NCBI RefSeq assembly: GCF_000002875.2
Contig: NC_009418.2
Location: 728,130 to 792,129 of the forward strand
Source: Leishmania infantum JPCM5
Taxonomy: Eukaryota; Euglenozoa; Kinetoplastea; Trypanosomatida; Trypanosomatidae
DNA: 64,000 nucleotides
Direction of reading: 5' to 3'
The first letter of the stretch is position 1, and each line of letters starts with the position of its first letter. The position numbers and the translations under genes were made by a program. The notes under the pieces were generated by a model that did not search any database, had not been told where the DNA came from, and worked only from the letters and a program-made list of their open reading frames with translations. Positions 32,533-43,300 of this stretch are shown one piece after another.

Positions 32533-33444
32533 CTAGGAACGTGCTAGGAGCTGGGCATCTTCGCGGTAGACTGCCGTAACTTTTCGGCAACGGGGGCAGC
32601 GCTGTTCTTGCGACTGCCATGGTGTGGCCTGTGGAGACCACCGCCAAACGGCACCACGTCCTTGACTGCACGCAGACCTGTTTCCCGGGAACGTTGCCGC
32701 CACTGCTGCCGATGGAACAGCGACAAAGCCCACCAGCGAAGGTGGGATCAGCTCTCCCGAGGTGGTTCCTGCTGAAGCGAAGGGCGACAGGGCACTGCTC
32801 AATCTCTTCTCGGAACTGTGTAGCGACACCGCCTTGGCTGCATCCTCTTGAAGCCATTCACACCTTCGGTGATCTGCATCGGAATCCGGTGAGAATGTGG
32901 CCCTACAGGTGATGTTGCTGCTGGTCATGACGGCGGTGCTCGCCGATGAGACAGCGAATTTGTGTTCTTTTTCACTGACCGCCACGCCGTCTCGGCCCGC
33001 TGCACGCGTTTGGCGGGGTTCGCACTTCCTGCCGCGGCGGCGTGAAAGCGCCGCCGAGGACCGTACAGCAACTCCCTCTCCGGTGGCAACGCCACAGCGC
33101 TTGGCGGGCTGGCATCTCGGTGTCGCTGCACAGAGGAGCCGTTGCGACGAGAGCCCAAGCTGCACCTCCGGAAACGCCTTCCAGTTGGTCGCACCCACTT
33201 GCTCAACTCTTTTTTCCTCACCGATGGTGTGCAGCAATGCATGGGAAAGTGAGATCTCTTCGGCCGAGTAGCTGGCACTCTCCTCAGGCGTGTCGTAATA
33301 CAGCTTACTAGAGGTACCGCCTGAATGAGGTGGTGGTGGCTGCGTGATAAGGGGTGCTACCTGGCGCAGCTGACGAGGTGACATCGCTGCGGTGCTGCTC
33401 TGCAAGCGATGGCGCGCATGCACTCGCGTAATCACTTCATCCAT
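32533..33444 (-). CDS. Hypothetical protein
   Basis: 303 residues from an ATG. No family recognised. The N-terminus (MDEVITRVHARHRLQ) is helical, then comes Pro/Ser-rich sequence. A short conserved-looking stretch, YYDTPEESASYSAEEISLSH, lies near residues 49-68. The rest is Ser/Ala/Arg-rich, with a single CPRC near the C-terminus (QRCPRCRKVTAVYRED). The composition is acceptable for a trypanosomatid gene, but the evidence rests on length, an ATG start and position within the unit. A weakly coding-like frame downstream (32072-32449) could mean that the original gene was longer and has been shifted; this is speculation. Confidence 0.6.
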   Translation of the reverse strand: MDEVITRVHARHRLQSSTAAMSPRQLRQVAPLITQPPPPHSGGTSSKLYYDTPEESASYSAEEISLSHALLHTIGEEKRVEQVGATNWKAFPEVQLGLSSQRLLCAATPRCQPAKRCGVATGEGVAVRSSAALSRRRGRKCEPRQTRAAGRDGVAVSEKEHKFAVSSASTAVMTSSNITCRATFSPDSDADHRRCEWLQEDAAKAVSLHSSEKRLSSALSPFASAGTTSGELIPPSLVGFVAVPSAAVAATFPGNRSACSQGRGAVWRWSPQATPWQSQEQRCPRCRKVTAVYREDAQLLARS

Positions 33445-34579
33445 GTAGCGGAAGGTAGACGCTGCCGAACTAGAACCGAGTGACTACTAGGGATTGCAAC
33501 AGGGAAGCGAAGAGGAACTATGACGACGCCACAGGCCACGCATCGGCGGCGTTCCAGAGTGCGGCGCTCTCTAGCAACATCAGCAACCACAGAGCCTGTA
33601 CGTTCCTTCGGATGTCTCAAGGGTGCATGGAGTGATGGATAGCGTGTGAGCACAACTAAAACGCTGCGTACACATGCAAAGAGAAGGTGGGAGAGAGGGT
33701 GAGGGACGAGTCGGAGAGAAGAGGCCAGACAGCGCGTGGTGTCGAATTCTTTGGAAAGGCACCCCAGCAACGACGGAGATACCGCAAAAGAAGATGGGGC
33801 CCGTGAAAAGAGGGCAGCGACCCTCTCCCCTTCACTCTCTCGTGCTTGCTTGCCTCCGCGCTCAGAAAATAGACAACGTCCGCGACAGAAAAGGACCTGC
33901 ATGGGCGCGCAGATCTCGCCCTTGCTGCTGAGGTGCGCTGTGTGGGTATGCACGTGGTGAGCAGGAAAAACATGAGCTCGCGAGCGAGCGGACTCACACC
34001 TTCCACGCTCTTCTGCGACAGTCGTGGCTCACCAACCACCCTGAAAATGGTGCCAGAGGGTCAGACAGGGATGTGTGCTCTCGCTCGCGTCGGCTTTTTT
34101 TCGTTCCACTGCGGACACGCCAGCGTGTCTCTCTACCTGCAACAGACACGAAAGCAGACAAGGTCGACAAGCGGTTCCACCGACTTCTGCCTGATCGAAT
34201 CGTTTTTGTTCCGCTTCGCTGCGGGAAGGGTGGGGGGTCAACGTTACACGTCATTACTGAATATGTAAAATGAACCAATAATATATATATATATAAGCGA
34301 AAGAAAACAACGAGGTGCCACTCCTTCGAGCAGATCAAACGGCGCTCCCTGCTCAGTGATCCATGGCGCCACGGCATTCGCACCTTTGTTGTATCACAGT
34401 TGGGGAGGGTTTCTCAGAGAGAGGCACACATGGGGTCGCCCGCGGAGAGCACAGGCGCACTCTCTGACCCCCCTCCCACACGCATATGTCCTCTTTCCGC
34501 TGCAGCCTTCCCCTCTCGAGAGGTCTACCTCGTCACCGCACTGTTCTCGCTTGGTAGCCTGTTGCGCGTTTCTTTTTTT
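33445..34579. other. Intergenic region with a TA tract
   Basis: 1.1 kb between the helicase gene and the 32533-33444 gene. It contains purine-rich stretches on + at 33660-33720 and a (TA)8 tract at 34279-34295. No gene recognised. Confidence 0.5.
34279..34295. repeat. (TA)8 tract
   Basis: Pure TA run in the 3' flank of the helicase gene. Confidence 0.85.
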
Positions 34580-36991
34580 TTACTTACTCTTCTTCTTGCC
34601 AGAGCCACTGCGCTGATTCTTGCGCGCAAGGCGGCTCTTCTCCTTCTCCGCCTTGCGCCGCCTTGCCGCCATCTCCTCGAAAGAGCGTACGTGGCCGTCC
34701 TTGGGCAGCCGCTTTTGCTTGCGTCCGATACGTAGCTTCTTACCCTGGTTGGGGTCGCTGATGTCCACAAAGTCGTCGTCGCCATTGCCGACGTCGCCGT
34801 CTTGCGGCTGGGAAGACAATGCCGCCGCCTTGGCGCGCTTCAGCGGCACGAGGTCCTCCTCTTCGCCGACATCTTGGATGCGCATGTTGCTCTTCTTCAT
34901 CCACTTCGAGTAGGCCTGAAGCTTGCTTTTGTAATTGATCGCCTTGCCGGCTTCGTTTTTCACGCCTCTCAGGAGCGCCTTGGCGTCATTGACGTGCATT
35001 TGGACATAACGATTCTTCTTCTTGCTCCACGCAAACACCTGCCGCTGCTGCGCAGCCTCCTCAGCCGTCTCGGCGGTCATGTCCATCGTCGCATCCTTGA
35101 GGGAGTAGTGCGCGTTGTTGAGCGTGTCTCGCCGCTCCAGGTCCATGAAGAAGTTCTCGTCACGGTAGGCGCCGGTCTCCATGCTCTCCTCCTGCCCCAG
35201 TGCGGCCTGGCGAGGCTGCGTCACCAGGCTCATCACCGCATCGTCGCTATTAACAGAAGTGCTGCTGCCGACCTCGCGCTCGCGTTTTCTGCGCTCCTGC
35301 GCACGCTGCAGCATCTGCTCGGCAAAGGACAGCTGCTTCGCTGGTGGCGCCGCAGAGGCCGCCCCGCGTTTCGTTGCCCCGCCTTCGGCGTCGGCTGAAC
35401 GTGCCAAGGACTGCGCCGTCTCCGGCGGGCGAATCTCGAACAGCTTCTCCTTTGAGCCTATTTCTAGGAACAGTTCCTTCGGCTTGAATCGCTTCAGGTC
35501 GAAGCGTGCCTCGTCAGCACGCACACGGGTGCTGCCGACGCGTTCGAGCAGCATTGGATGAAGCGGGGTGCGGTCAAAGGCGTACTGCGGCTTTCGAGCC
35601 TCTTGAATCGCCTCGTGCGTCGGCTTCTTCTTTGTACGGTTGAACTTCTTATGCGCGTTTTCCACCACTCGCGCCATGCTGCGCACCTCCACATCGTTTT
35701 CGTGCAAGCGTTTGAGGAAGTCTAGCTCCAGCTGGATGTCCTCTTCGGGCAAGCGGCCGTAGCAGCCGTTGTCTGGCGTAAAGAGAAGGTCGCCGGGTAC
35801 CGGGGCAGACTGCAGCGGCCGGCCTATGAACTGCAGAAGATCGATGTAGTACGGGAAGTCCTCGAAGGTCATGATGGAGTAGGCCGTGCCAGAGCGACCG
35901 GCGCGCGCGACACGGCCTACGCGGTGCACGAACAGCTTTGGGTTAAAGGGGAACGAGAAGTTAACGACGTTGTCGAGCAGCGGCAAGTCCAAACCTCGCG
36001 CCGCAACGTCCGTGACCACCATCACGCTCGTTTCACGCTTCGCAAAGCTGCGCACCGCAAGGCGACGAGCCTCCTGGTCCATCTGTCCGTGCACCGCGCT
36101 CGTTGAGATGCTGTAGTGCGTCAGAATCATCTGCAGAAACTCCACATGAAACTTTGATTCCACAAAGATGAGCGCCTGCGCGTTATTCGCTGCCGCCTCG
36201 CCAACGTGCAGCACACGCTTGAGCAGCACGATCAACGCGGCAACCTTCTCGTCGTTGCGCACCAGGAAAGCGCTCTGCTTCAGTTGATCACTCAGCTTCA
36301 TCTCCGAGTCGAGGCGTATGACCACCGGGTTGTGCAGCCCGGCGCTCGTGAATTCCGCCAATACGGTAGGCATCGTCGCGGAAAAGAGGGCACGCTGGCA
36401 GGACTCGGGTAACTTTTGCATGATGGCACCGATCTGCGGCTGCAGACCTAACTCGAAGAGGCGATCCGCCTCATCCAGAACCAGGCAGCGCACGCTAGTG
36501 AGGTGCAATGAAGCCTCCTCCATGATGTGCAGCAGGCGACCGGGCGTGGCGACCACTACATCTGGGTTCGACGCCAGCAGCTCGAACTGCTGGTCCATCG
36601 AGTCGCCACCTACCAACGCAGCAAAGCGCAAATCGAGGAACTTGTTAAGCGCGAAGCCGTTGCGTAAGATCTGCAGACTCAGCTCGCGTGTCGGGGAGAG
36701 CACGAGCCCGCGAATACCGACGATCTTTGCGTGCGCCTTTAGGGTGTTCAGCATGGGGATGAGGAATGCCGCTGTCTTACCTGATCCGGTGCGGGCCATG
36801 GCGACTACATCGTTCCCCTGCAGCATCGGCGGGATCGCCTTGCGCTGGATCGGGGTGGGCACGGAAAAGCCCTGCTTTAGAATCGCATCGAGTAGTGGCT
36901 TTTCCAGGTTAAAGCTTTGAAAGCCGCCGCCCTTCTTCTTCGAGTCGGCCGCCGACTCCACGGCCGCCTCCCACGTTCCATGGCCAATCAT
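34580..36991 (-). CDS. DBP10: DEAD-box RNA helicase, DBP10/DDX54 type
   Basis: 803 residues from an ATG. All helicase motifs are present in order: F and Q motif (GFQSFNLEKPLLDAILKQGF, then TPIQ) at about 22-48, motif I ARTGSGKT at about 65-72, Ia PTRELS, Ib TPGRLL, II LDEADRLFELGL near 172, III FSATMP near 203, V VTDVAARGLDLP near 330 and VI HRVGRVARAGRSG near 355-367. After the core comes the DBP10 C-terminal region (about 630-700, with RRDTLNNAHYSLKDATMDMT and KKKNRYVQMHVNDAKALLRG) and a Lys/Arg-rich tail. In yeast Dbp10 is a nucleolar helicase needed for 60S ribosomal subunit assembly; the same role is inferred here. The C-terminal domain separates it from DDX10/DDX27-type helicases. Confidence 0.93.
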   Translation of the reverse strand: MIGHGTWEAAVESAADSKKKGGGFQSFNLEKPLLDAILKQGFSVPTPIQRKAIPPMLQGNDVVAMARTGSGKTAAFLIPMLNTLKAHAKIVGIRGLVLSPTRELSLQILRNGFALNKFLDLRFAALVGGDSMDQQFELLASNPDVVVATPGRLLHIMEEASLHLTSVRCLVLDEADRLFELGLQPQIGAIMQKLPESCQRALFSATMPTVLAEFTSAGLHNPVVIRLDSEMKLSDQLKQSAFLVRNDEKVAALIVLLKRVLHVGEAAANNAQALIFVESKFHVEFLQMILTHYSISTSAVHGQMDQEARRLAVRSFAKRETSVMVVTDVAARGLDLPLLDNVVNFSFPFNPKLFVHRVGRVARAGRSGTAYSIMTFEDFPYYIDLLQFIGRPLQSAPVPGDLLFTPDNGCYGRLPEEDIQLELDFLKRLHENDVEVRSMARVVENAHKKFNRTKKKPTHEAIQEARKPQYAFDRTPLHPMLLERVGSTRVRADEARFDLKRFKPKELFLEIGSKEKLFEIRPPETAQSLARSADAEGGATKRGAASAAPPAKQLSFAEQMLQRAQERRKREREVGSSTSVNSDDAVMSLVTQPRQAALGQEESMETGAYRDENFFMDLERRDTLNNAHYSLKDATMDMTAETAEEAAQQRQVFAWSKKKNRYVQMHVNDAKALLRGVKNEAGKAINYKSKLQAYSKWMKKSNMRIQDVGEEEDLVPLKRAKAAALSSQPQDGDVGNGDDDFVDISDPNQGKKLRIGRKQKRLPKDGHVRSFEEMAARRRKAEKEKSRLARKNQRSGSGKKKSK

Positions 36992-37729
36992 GACGGCAAC
37001 AATGCCCTACGTTGAAAAAGGTAGGGTGGAGAATATTGGCGCAGCAGCGGTCTTGTGGAACACGTCTCCTTCTCTGAGACCCGTCCAAATGCTTGGCTGC
37101 CGTTCAGGTGGACAACGAAAGAGAAAACAGAGGAAGCGGGGAAGGTATACACGAGAGTTAGGTGCAGTGGAAAGGAAAGCAGGAGCAGCGCATGCAGAAG
37201 GCATGCACGGGACTGCTTGAACACTTGCGGTGAGAACACAAAAATGGCGCGAGAGGGAGGAAGCGTGCGGCTCGTTCCACGTCACATACGTGTGCACCGG
37301 AAACAACCTTTCACACCCTCCCCCCCACCACCACCACCAAAAAAAAGTCTGCGTAGCTCACGTCCTACAGAGAGAGGCCTACACAGCAGCAAAAAAAAAC
37401 CGAACCATAATATGCGGTATAGTCCTTCCTTTCCACCTCCCACACACACAAAAACATACTTACGGTGCGCGTACAGGAAGTCTTCTCTGTTTTCTCCCCT
37501 CCTACACAGCTCGGGCCTCCGCACACCTTGTGGCGTGCTGCATCCGCGATTGGGGCCGCAACCGGCACAAAGAAAGGTAACGAGAAGAACTTTTGACCTC
37601 GTTGTATGCAAACACCCATCTACATCTCTACACGCATACACACACACACACCAGAAAAGTGGCAGACCCGAGAAAAACAAAATAGCATCAGGAAAGGAAA
37701 CAGCCCCCTCCCCCCCCTGAGGGATCCAC
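36992..37729. other. Short intergenic region
   Basis: 738 bases, the most compact spacing in the left half. It holds the DBP10 5' flank, CCA and CA repeats at 37318-37345 and about 37636-37651, and A runs. No gene recognised. Confidence 0.5.
37097..37098 (-). promoter_or_regulatory. Candidate trans-splice acceptor for DBP10
   Basis: AG on the minus strand downstream of a pyrimidine tract (purines 37108-37146 on +), about 106 bases before the ATG. Confidence 0.35.
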
Positions 37730-38677
37730 TTACGTGCCGAAAATGCGATGATGCTCTTCATCCGACAGAGGCATTACGAGCGCCGCCTTTCCAGCCGCGA
37801 ACGACCTCACAAACGGCTCCCTCATCGGACAACTCAGGTCGTAACTATCGAGGTAACTGGTGTACAGTCCTCCCTCACCAAAGTCCTGCGTCGGCAGCGC
37901 ATGCGAACCGGTGCAGCTGACCGGCGAGGGCCCCGACGCAAAGCTAGCGGTCACAGCAGGAGACCGGTACAAGGAAAGCTTGCCATCGTAGAGCGGGTCG
38001 CGATCGAGGCGGTATGGAGAGTACTCCGAAGCAGGATACACGATGCGACGCAAGAGGCCCGGGGCATCTGGCGGATTGTATTCCCGCCTCGCCTGAGATA
38101 CGGACAAGGGCTCGGCGGTGAGTAGCTCTGCTGCGCCGAGCTCGACAAGCTTCCGCATCGTCTCCCCGATGTTGGAAGCACCGTCTGAATCTGCCGAAAG
38201 GTTTTCCGACAGGCCTGCCGCGGCTACGGCCGCCGCTAGCTCGCTGTCTCCATTGTCGCCAGGCGGCGTCGGGGTAACAAGGTCGTACACGACGGCGTAC
38301 TTCGTCTCTCCCTCCTCGGCGCCATCCACATCCTCCTCAGCGTTGTCGTAGGCTGTTGGAACCGTTAAATCGCCCGTGTGCGTGGTCGCCGTCGTGCTCT
38401 CCGCCTTGATGATGACGTCTGACACCTCTTCGAGCGTTGGCAGCGGCTCAAAGGGGAGGGTAACCACGACGCGTCCGGTGGCACGGTGCTTCACGTGCAT
38501 GCCGCTCTCCCATGGCGTGCCAAACGCCTCACATAGCTCTTCCAGAGTGATTGTAGAGGGATCATCATCGATTTCGACAAAAGTCGTGGCTCCAAAATAC
38601 ACAGCGCACGTGCGGCGGCTTTTCGCCCGTGACGGAGCTGCTTGGGTATCAGACATATCCACTTGTGCGCAAGACAT
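37730..38677 (-). CDS. Conserved-looking hypothetical protein
   Basis: 315 residues from the first ATG (38677), or 308 from a second ATG at 38656. The frame continues upstream only through a (CAA)n tract read as poly-Leu from a TTG, which I exclude. Residues about 20-100 look like a small alpha/beta domain (CAVYFGATTFVEIDDDPSTI, then a stretch with GMHVKHRATGRVVVTLPF). An acidic low-complexity segment follows (about 110-170). The C-terminal half is rich in Tyr, Pro and Ser (EYNPPDAPGLL, SEYSPYRLDRDPLYDGKLSL) and ends MPLSDEEHHRIFGT. The defined ends and good codon bias argue for a real gene. I recognise no family. Confidence 0.72.
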   Translation of the reverse strand: MSCAQVDMSDTQAAPSRAKSRRTCAVYFGATTFVEIDDDPSTITLEELCEAFGTPWESGMHVKHRATGRVVVTLPFEPLPTLEEVSDVIIKAESTTATTHTGDLTVPTAYDNAEEDVDGAEEGETKYAVVYDLVTPTPPGDNGDSELAAAVAAAGLSENLSADSDGASNIGETMRKLVELGAAELLTAEPLSVSQARREYNPPDAPGLLRRIVYPASEYSPYRLDRDPLYDGKLSLYRSPAVTASFASGPSPVSCTGSHALPTQDFGEGGLYTSYLDSYDLSCPMREPFVRSFAAGKAALVMPLSDEEHHRIFGT

Positions 38678-38709
38678 CACAGCAGCAGAAAGAGATAAGA
38701 GCGAGCGAG

Positions 38710-38731
38710 ACAACAACAACAACAACAACAA
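38710..38731. repeat. (CAA)7 repeat in a 5' flank
   Basis: Trinucleotide run followed by A7, 33 bases from the ATG of the 37730-38677 gene; (TTG)n preceded by a T run in RNA sense. Confidence 0.85.
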
Positions 38732-39450
38732 AAAAAGACGCGCGCGTGGGCGCCGTCGCTACAACCTCTAAAGGCAGTCTCCGTTGAGGGTCTCCAGAAG
38801 TCCCGCGACGCGTGTTTGCGGTTCGCGTCACTCCGTTTCGCTAACTGAAGTTAACAGAGAGCACGACAGAGCAGACGGTGCGACGTCCAGTGCTGCTGAA
38901 ACAAGAAACACGTCTCATGCGTGCGGGTTTTATGAGCTCCCCTTCTCTCTTCTCACCTTGTCCTTGGAGGGAAGAGGGTATTGGTGCTCGACCAAGGTGC
39001 CACAACGCAAGCGAAGCAAAGGGAAACGAAGACCAGAAGAGGAGGTAGGCATGACGGAGAGAGAGGGAGAAAACGAGGTGAAAGCCGAGCCAGACTCATC
39101 GGTTTTGTTGCATCGTTTTTTGTGGTTGTTGTTTCTCATGTTTGGGCAAACAAAAGTGCCAGTGACAGCGCGGTGGCGTCTCTTCTGGGCGGGCGCCGAC
39201 GACGCGCATCGCACACTTCCTGTTGGAGCGACGCCACACACACACGCACACACAGAGAGAAAGAGACTGAAGGATTCGGGTGTGAGAGGATGCACACCAT
39301 TCGCGTCCAGCAGCTGTGGCGATGCGGTGGGCATTACGCCTTTTCCGCCCAATGAAATACCTGACCATGGACGCCGTTACGTGGCACTTTCCGTGTCGGC
39401 TTCTTGGTCGTTTCACGAGTATTATTCTTGTAGCTCAGTTCTTTTTCTTT

Positions 39451-39470
39451 GGTGTGTGTGTGGGGGGGGG
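39451..39470. repeat. (GT)n followed by a 10-G run
   Basis: Same composite tract as at 7041, 24965, 26063 and 32461, in the same orientation. Confidence 0.85.
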
Positions 39471-40354
39471 TTGGTGAGGAACTCGGCTCCCCTTCTGCTC
39501 GTTTGGGTTTCCCGCAATCAAGAGCACCACTACAACAGCATCACTCCCACAAAAGTGAAGACAGAGAACAAATATACAAAAGGGAACGAACGAAAGGAAT
39601 GAGGAAGAGGGTTGGTGGGGAGGGAGGAGGAGGACGGAGGAGGGGGGGCAGAGTCCGCAAATATCAAGTGTTAACACACCAAAACGCGGCGATTGGGGCG
39701 TGTTGCCGGGACAAGCAACACACTCGTAAAAGACATCAGCATACGCGAGCATAGCGATGACGCACAGAAAAGTGTCACACGCACGCACACACGAAATAAT
39801 GAAAAAAATGCGCCAAACATAATAATAAAACACACATACACACACACACACAAAGAAATGAAATCAGTGCCAGCGGACGCTGTCTGCTAGAACCTGTTCG
39901 ACCAGAAGAGGAGAGTATGGCCGCACACATATGCCCTGCCTAATGCACGTGAAAGAAAGGGCGTTCTGAATGTGGACGGGAAAAAAGGGGGCCGGCTGCG
40001 CGGCGGCGATGGTGGCAAACGGCACCTGCAAAAATGGACGCTGGCATCGTGGCCGGCCAACGCGGCGGAGAGCCTCATGATTGGTGTTCTCTAATCATAC
40101 ACGCTGGCACACACACAAAACAAAAGTTCCGCATTGAATCGCCCCACTCGCCCTGTTAGTGCATCCTTGACACCAGCATCCTTGAGAGGAACAGGCTGGT
40201 GACAATGGGAAGGGGAAGGGGTGCAACAAGTGGCAGAACGGGGAGGAAGAGCAAAGGGATGCAGGGCCCTATCCGTGAGCGTGCACGCCTCTTTAGGCGG
40301 GTATGCGAGCCCCCCTGTTCCGGATACCTACCAAATTAATGTGTCAAAGACTTC

Positions 40355-43300
40355 TCAGTGAATGGTACGACGCAGGATGTGTGTGACAGAAGGAAGACCT
40401 AAAAGGTACGCCACCGGGCTGATGCTGGACGCCAGCGCTGAAACAAGACCCATGACGACCAAAATGGCCAGCTGGATGTACGGAAAAGGGAATGGCAGAG
40501 GCAGCTGCGTGAACAGGATGTTCTGCAGCTGCATCGTGTAGGCAACAACAAGGCCGACGATGAGGCCCATGACGCCAGACGAAACGACCAAGACAAAGGC
40601 CTCCCAGACGTACACGCGGTACACCTGGAAATGGGACATGCCCAAGCACAGCAGCACGCCAATCTCCTTGGAGGAGTCGAGCACGTTTGTCGTCATGCTG
40701 CTCATCAGAGAAAAGAAGCAAATGACCAAAATCATTATCTCGGCCACAACGAAGAAGAGATTCAGCACTTTGCCGGCCGTGGCCATGTCGCTCGTCGCAT
40801 CCCTAATGTTCGTCACAGTCACTGTGTGACCCACCGCGGCAATGCTCCCGGTCAGCAGGTCACCGATGAAGTCGTACCAGTTCGGGTCACTCATGCGCAG
40901 CCGAATTTTCTCCACGTTTCCGTTCAAGACGCTTACGCGCGACTCGTTAAGATGCCGGAAGAGTCCAGGGATACTCAGCACGACGTCACCTTGTGCGTGG
41001 GTGTACTTGGACGTAGTTATGGCTGGGGCCGTGTCGAGCGTGGCGACAGGACGGATGGTGGCCCGACGAACGGCCTCGGCGTTTGAGGTCGCGTTTTGCA
41101 CCGTTCTTATCTCGAGCAAAACGGCGCCGTCCGCGCTGCCGACGCCGAGGGTATCCGCCGCGCCAGAGGACAAGATCCCCCTGTAGAGGCCTTCAGAACT
41201 GTAGAGGGCCCGCACAAGCCCGTAGCGGCCCACGATGCTCTGGTAGTTGTCCACGTGCAGGTAAGTCCTATCCATGACCTCGAAGTAGTTAGGAGGGAGT
41301 GGTTTTAGGACTGTGACGGAGCTGCGTACGCGGCCAATCGAGTAGATTCTCGCGCCTTTCAGGGACGTAAGAGCGGAGCTGTTGTAGTCGTACGTGTAGG
41401 CAGAGATTATGCCGGTCTCCATCTGGTGTTCGATAATCTCCTCTATGGTCCAGTACTCTTCCATTGTCAGGCCCTTTGTTTCTACATACAGTTCGCAGCC
41501 CATGCGCTGGCGAGAGGAGTATTCGAAGGACACGAGCTGGATCTGCACCACCACCGTAATGAAAATGACAAAGGCGAGAGAAAGCGCGTACATCAACGAC
41601 GTCTTTCGGTTGCGGCGCCGGTGCGCGCTGAGGCTCTTCTGCATGAACGAGAAGACAGCCCTGCTCTCCCAGAACAGCAGCAAATAGCTGATGCACGTCT
41701 GCGCCACCCGCTCGAAATTCATCGCGAGCAGTACGAGCCCCGCGAGCAGACCAATGAGAACGCCGAAGAAGATGTAGAAGATCAAGTTCAGGTTCATTGC
41801 GATTAACGCGGTGGGGAACAGGTAGTAGATCACGAAGCCGAAAGCAAAGAAGAGCAAGCCGAGGACGAGCATGGCCCCGTTCCACTGCGTCGAGTCGTCG
41901 CGCTGGATTTTGTATATGACGCCACTATTGCGGCCGCGCGAGGTGTTGATCGCGTCGGGAAGCCTCTGCGTCACGAGCGAGAGAATCGGAAAGAAAGAGG
42001 CCACAATAGGGATACCGAGGCCGGCGACCGTGGCCCACCCGAGAGAGGCCCTCGTGACCAACATGGGCAGCTGGACCTCTACGAGCTTCGCGAAAGCGAT
42101 CCGAGCCCCCGTGTAAGTGCCTTGTCCGGCAGCCAGGCCGATGACCCACGCGGGCAAGGTAAAGGCATACGCGTTGGCGAGAACCAAAAAGATCAGATTC
42201 TCCTTCGTAAGGCCGATCATGCGCTGGATACCAAGCTCATACGTCTTCGTCTCGATTCCGACCGTGAGAAGGGTGTAGATCAGCACAACGCTGAGGAGCG
42301 CCAGCGCCAAGAGGATGACGGACATGATTAGCCCAACGAAGACGCTGAACAGCCGTGTCGCGTACAAGCCGCGCAGCTGCGGTGTGGAGCGGCTGACCTG
42401 CATGAACCCGAGAGACGACAGTACCCCCGAAGCCCACGCCACCACGTTCCTGCGAATGCTGTTGTAGCTTGTGAGGCCGTATGCCTTCAGTCGGGCCTCC
42501 GGATTCATGATGAAGTACACAGCAGACGCGCAGTCGCTCGGGTTCGTGTTGGCGACGCCCTCTACAGCAGCGGTGGACGTGCCCGGCGCCAGGCCCTTCG
42601 CTACATCGCGCAAGAACGTTTGGAAGGACACGACAACAAAGGTATCGACACCCGGGAACTTGCGGTAGTACTCGTGAATGATGGATACGACCTTGAACGG
42701 CATCATGACGTTCGACGAATCGTTATGCGTCAGATTGGCGAACGCGAATTGAATGTTGAGCTGAGCGTCTCCGTAGAGGATTATCGTGTCGCCCACATCC
42801 ACCCCGCCCATGAGAACAGCTGCGCGGTGCGACAAGATCAGCTCTCCTTCGTTCAGCGTAGTCTCATTGTAGTCCTTGCCAAACCCCATGCGCGCCTCCG
42901 CCGTTGCGTCAATCGCCATGAGGTCCACAGCGGCCGTGCCGTTGGAGAAGCACCCATTCATGCAGAGATCAATGTCGTCGCACACACTTCCGTCCGCGTT
43001 GTACCACATCTGCGTCACGTTCTTGTCAGGGCAGGAGCGTGCGGTGCGAGCCATGTACATGTCCAAGAAGCGCGGGGCGCTGTATCCATAATTGGGGTCG
43101 CTTTCCGGAAACAGCTCTTTGATTCTTGTGTAGTTGATGCCCGTCGCCTTGCTCATGACACTGCCGGGCCCGATTACGAGGTCGAACTCGCCATGCGTCT
43201 CCTCGGAAAGACGGAGAAACAAAATCGGCATGTGTACCAGGATAGAAATCATCAGCACACACAGAAGTACAACGATGAGCACAGAGAAGAACCCGAGGCA

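Larger units (their letters stand above)
38678..40354. other. Intergenic region
   Basis: 1.7 kb between the permease-like gene and the 37730-38677 gene. It contains a (GT)n plus 10-G tract at 39451-39470, A/G-rich sequence at 39540-39660 and CA runs near 39835-39852. 40080-40340 has mixed composition. No gene recognised. Confidence 0.45.

Noticed and set aside
38678..38731. Poly-Leu signal-peptide-like start of the 37730-38677 protein
   Set aside because: Produced by a (CAA)n repeat read on the minus strand, with a TTG start; it is 5' UTR.
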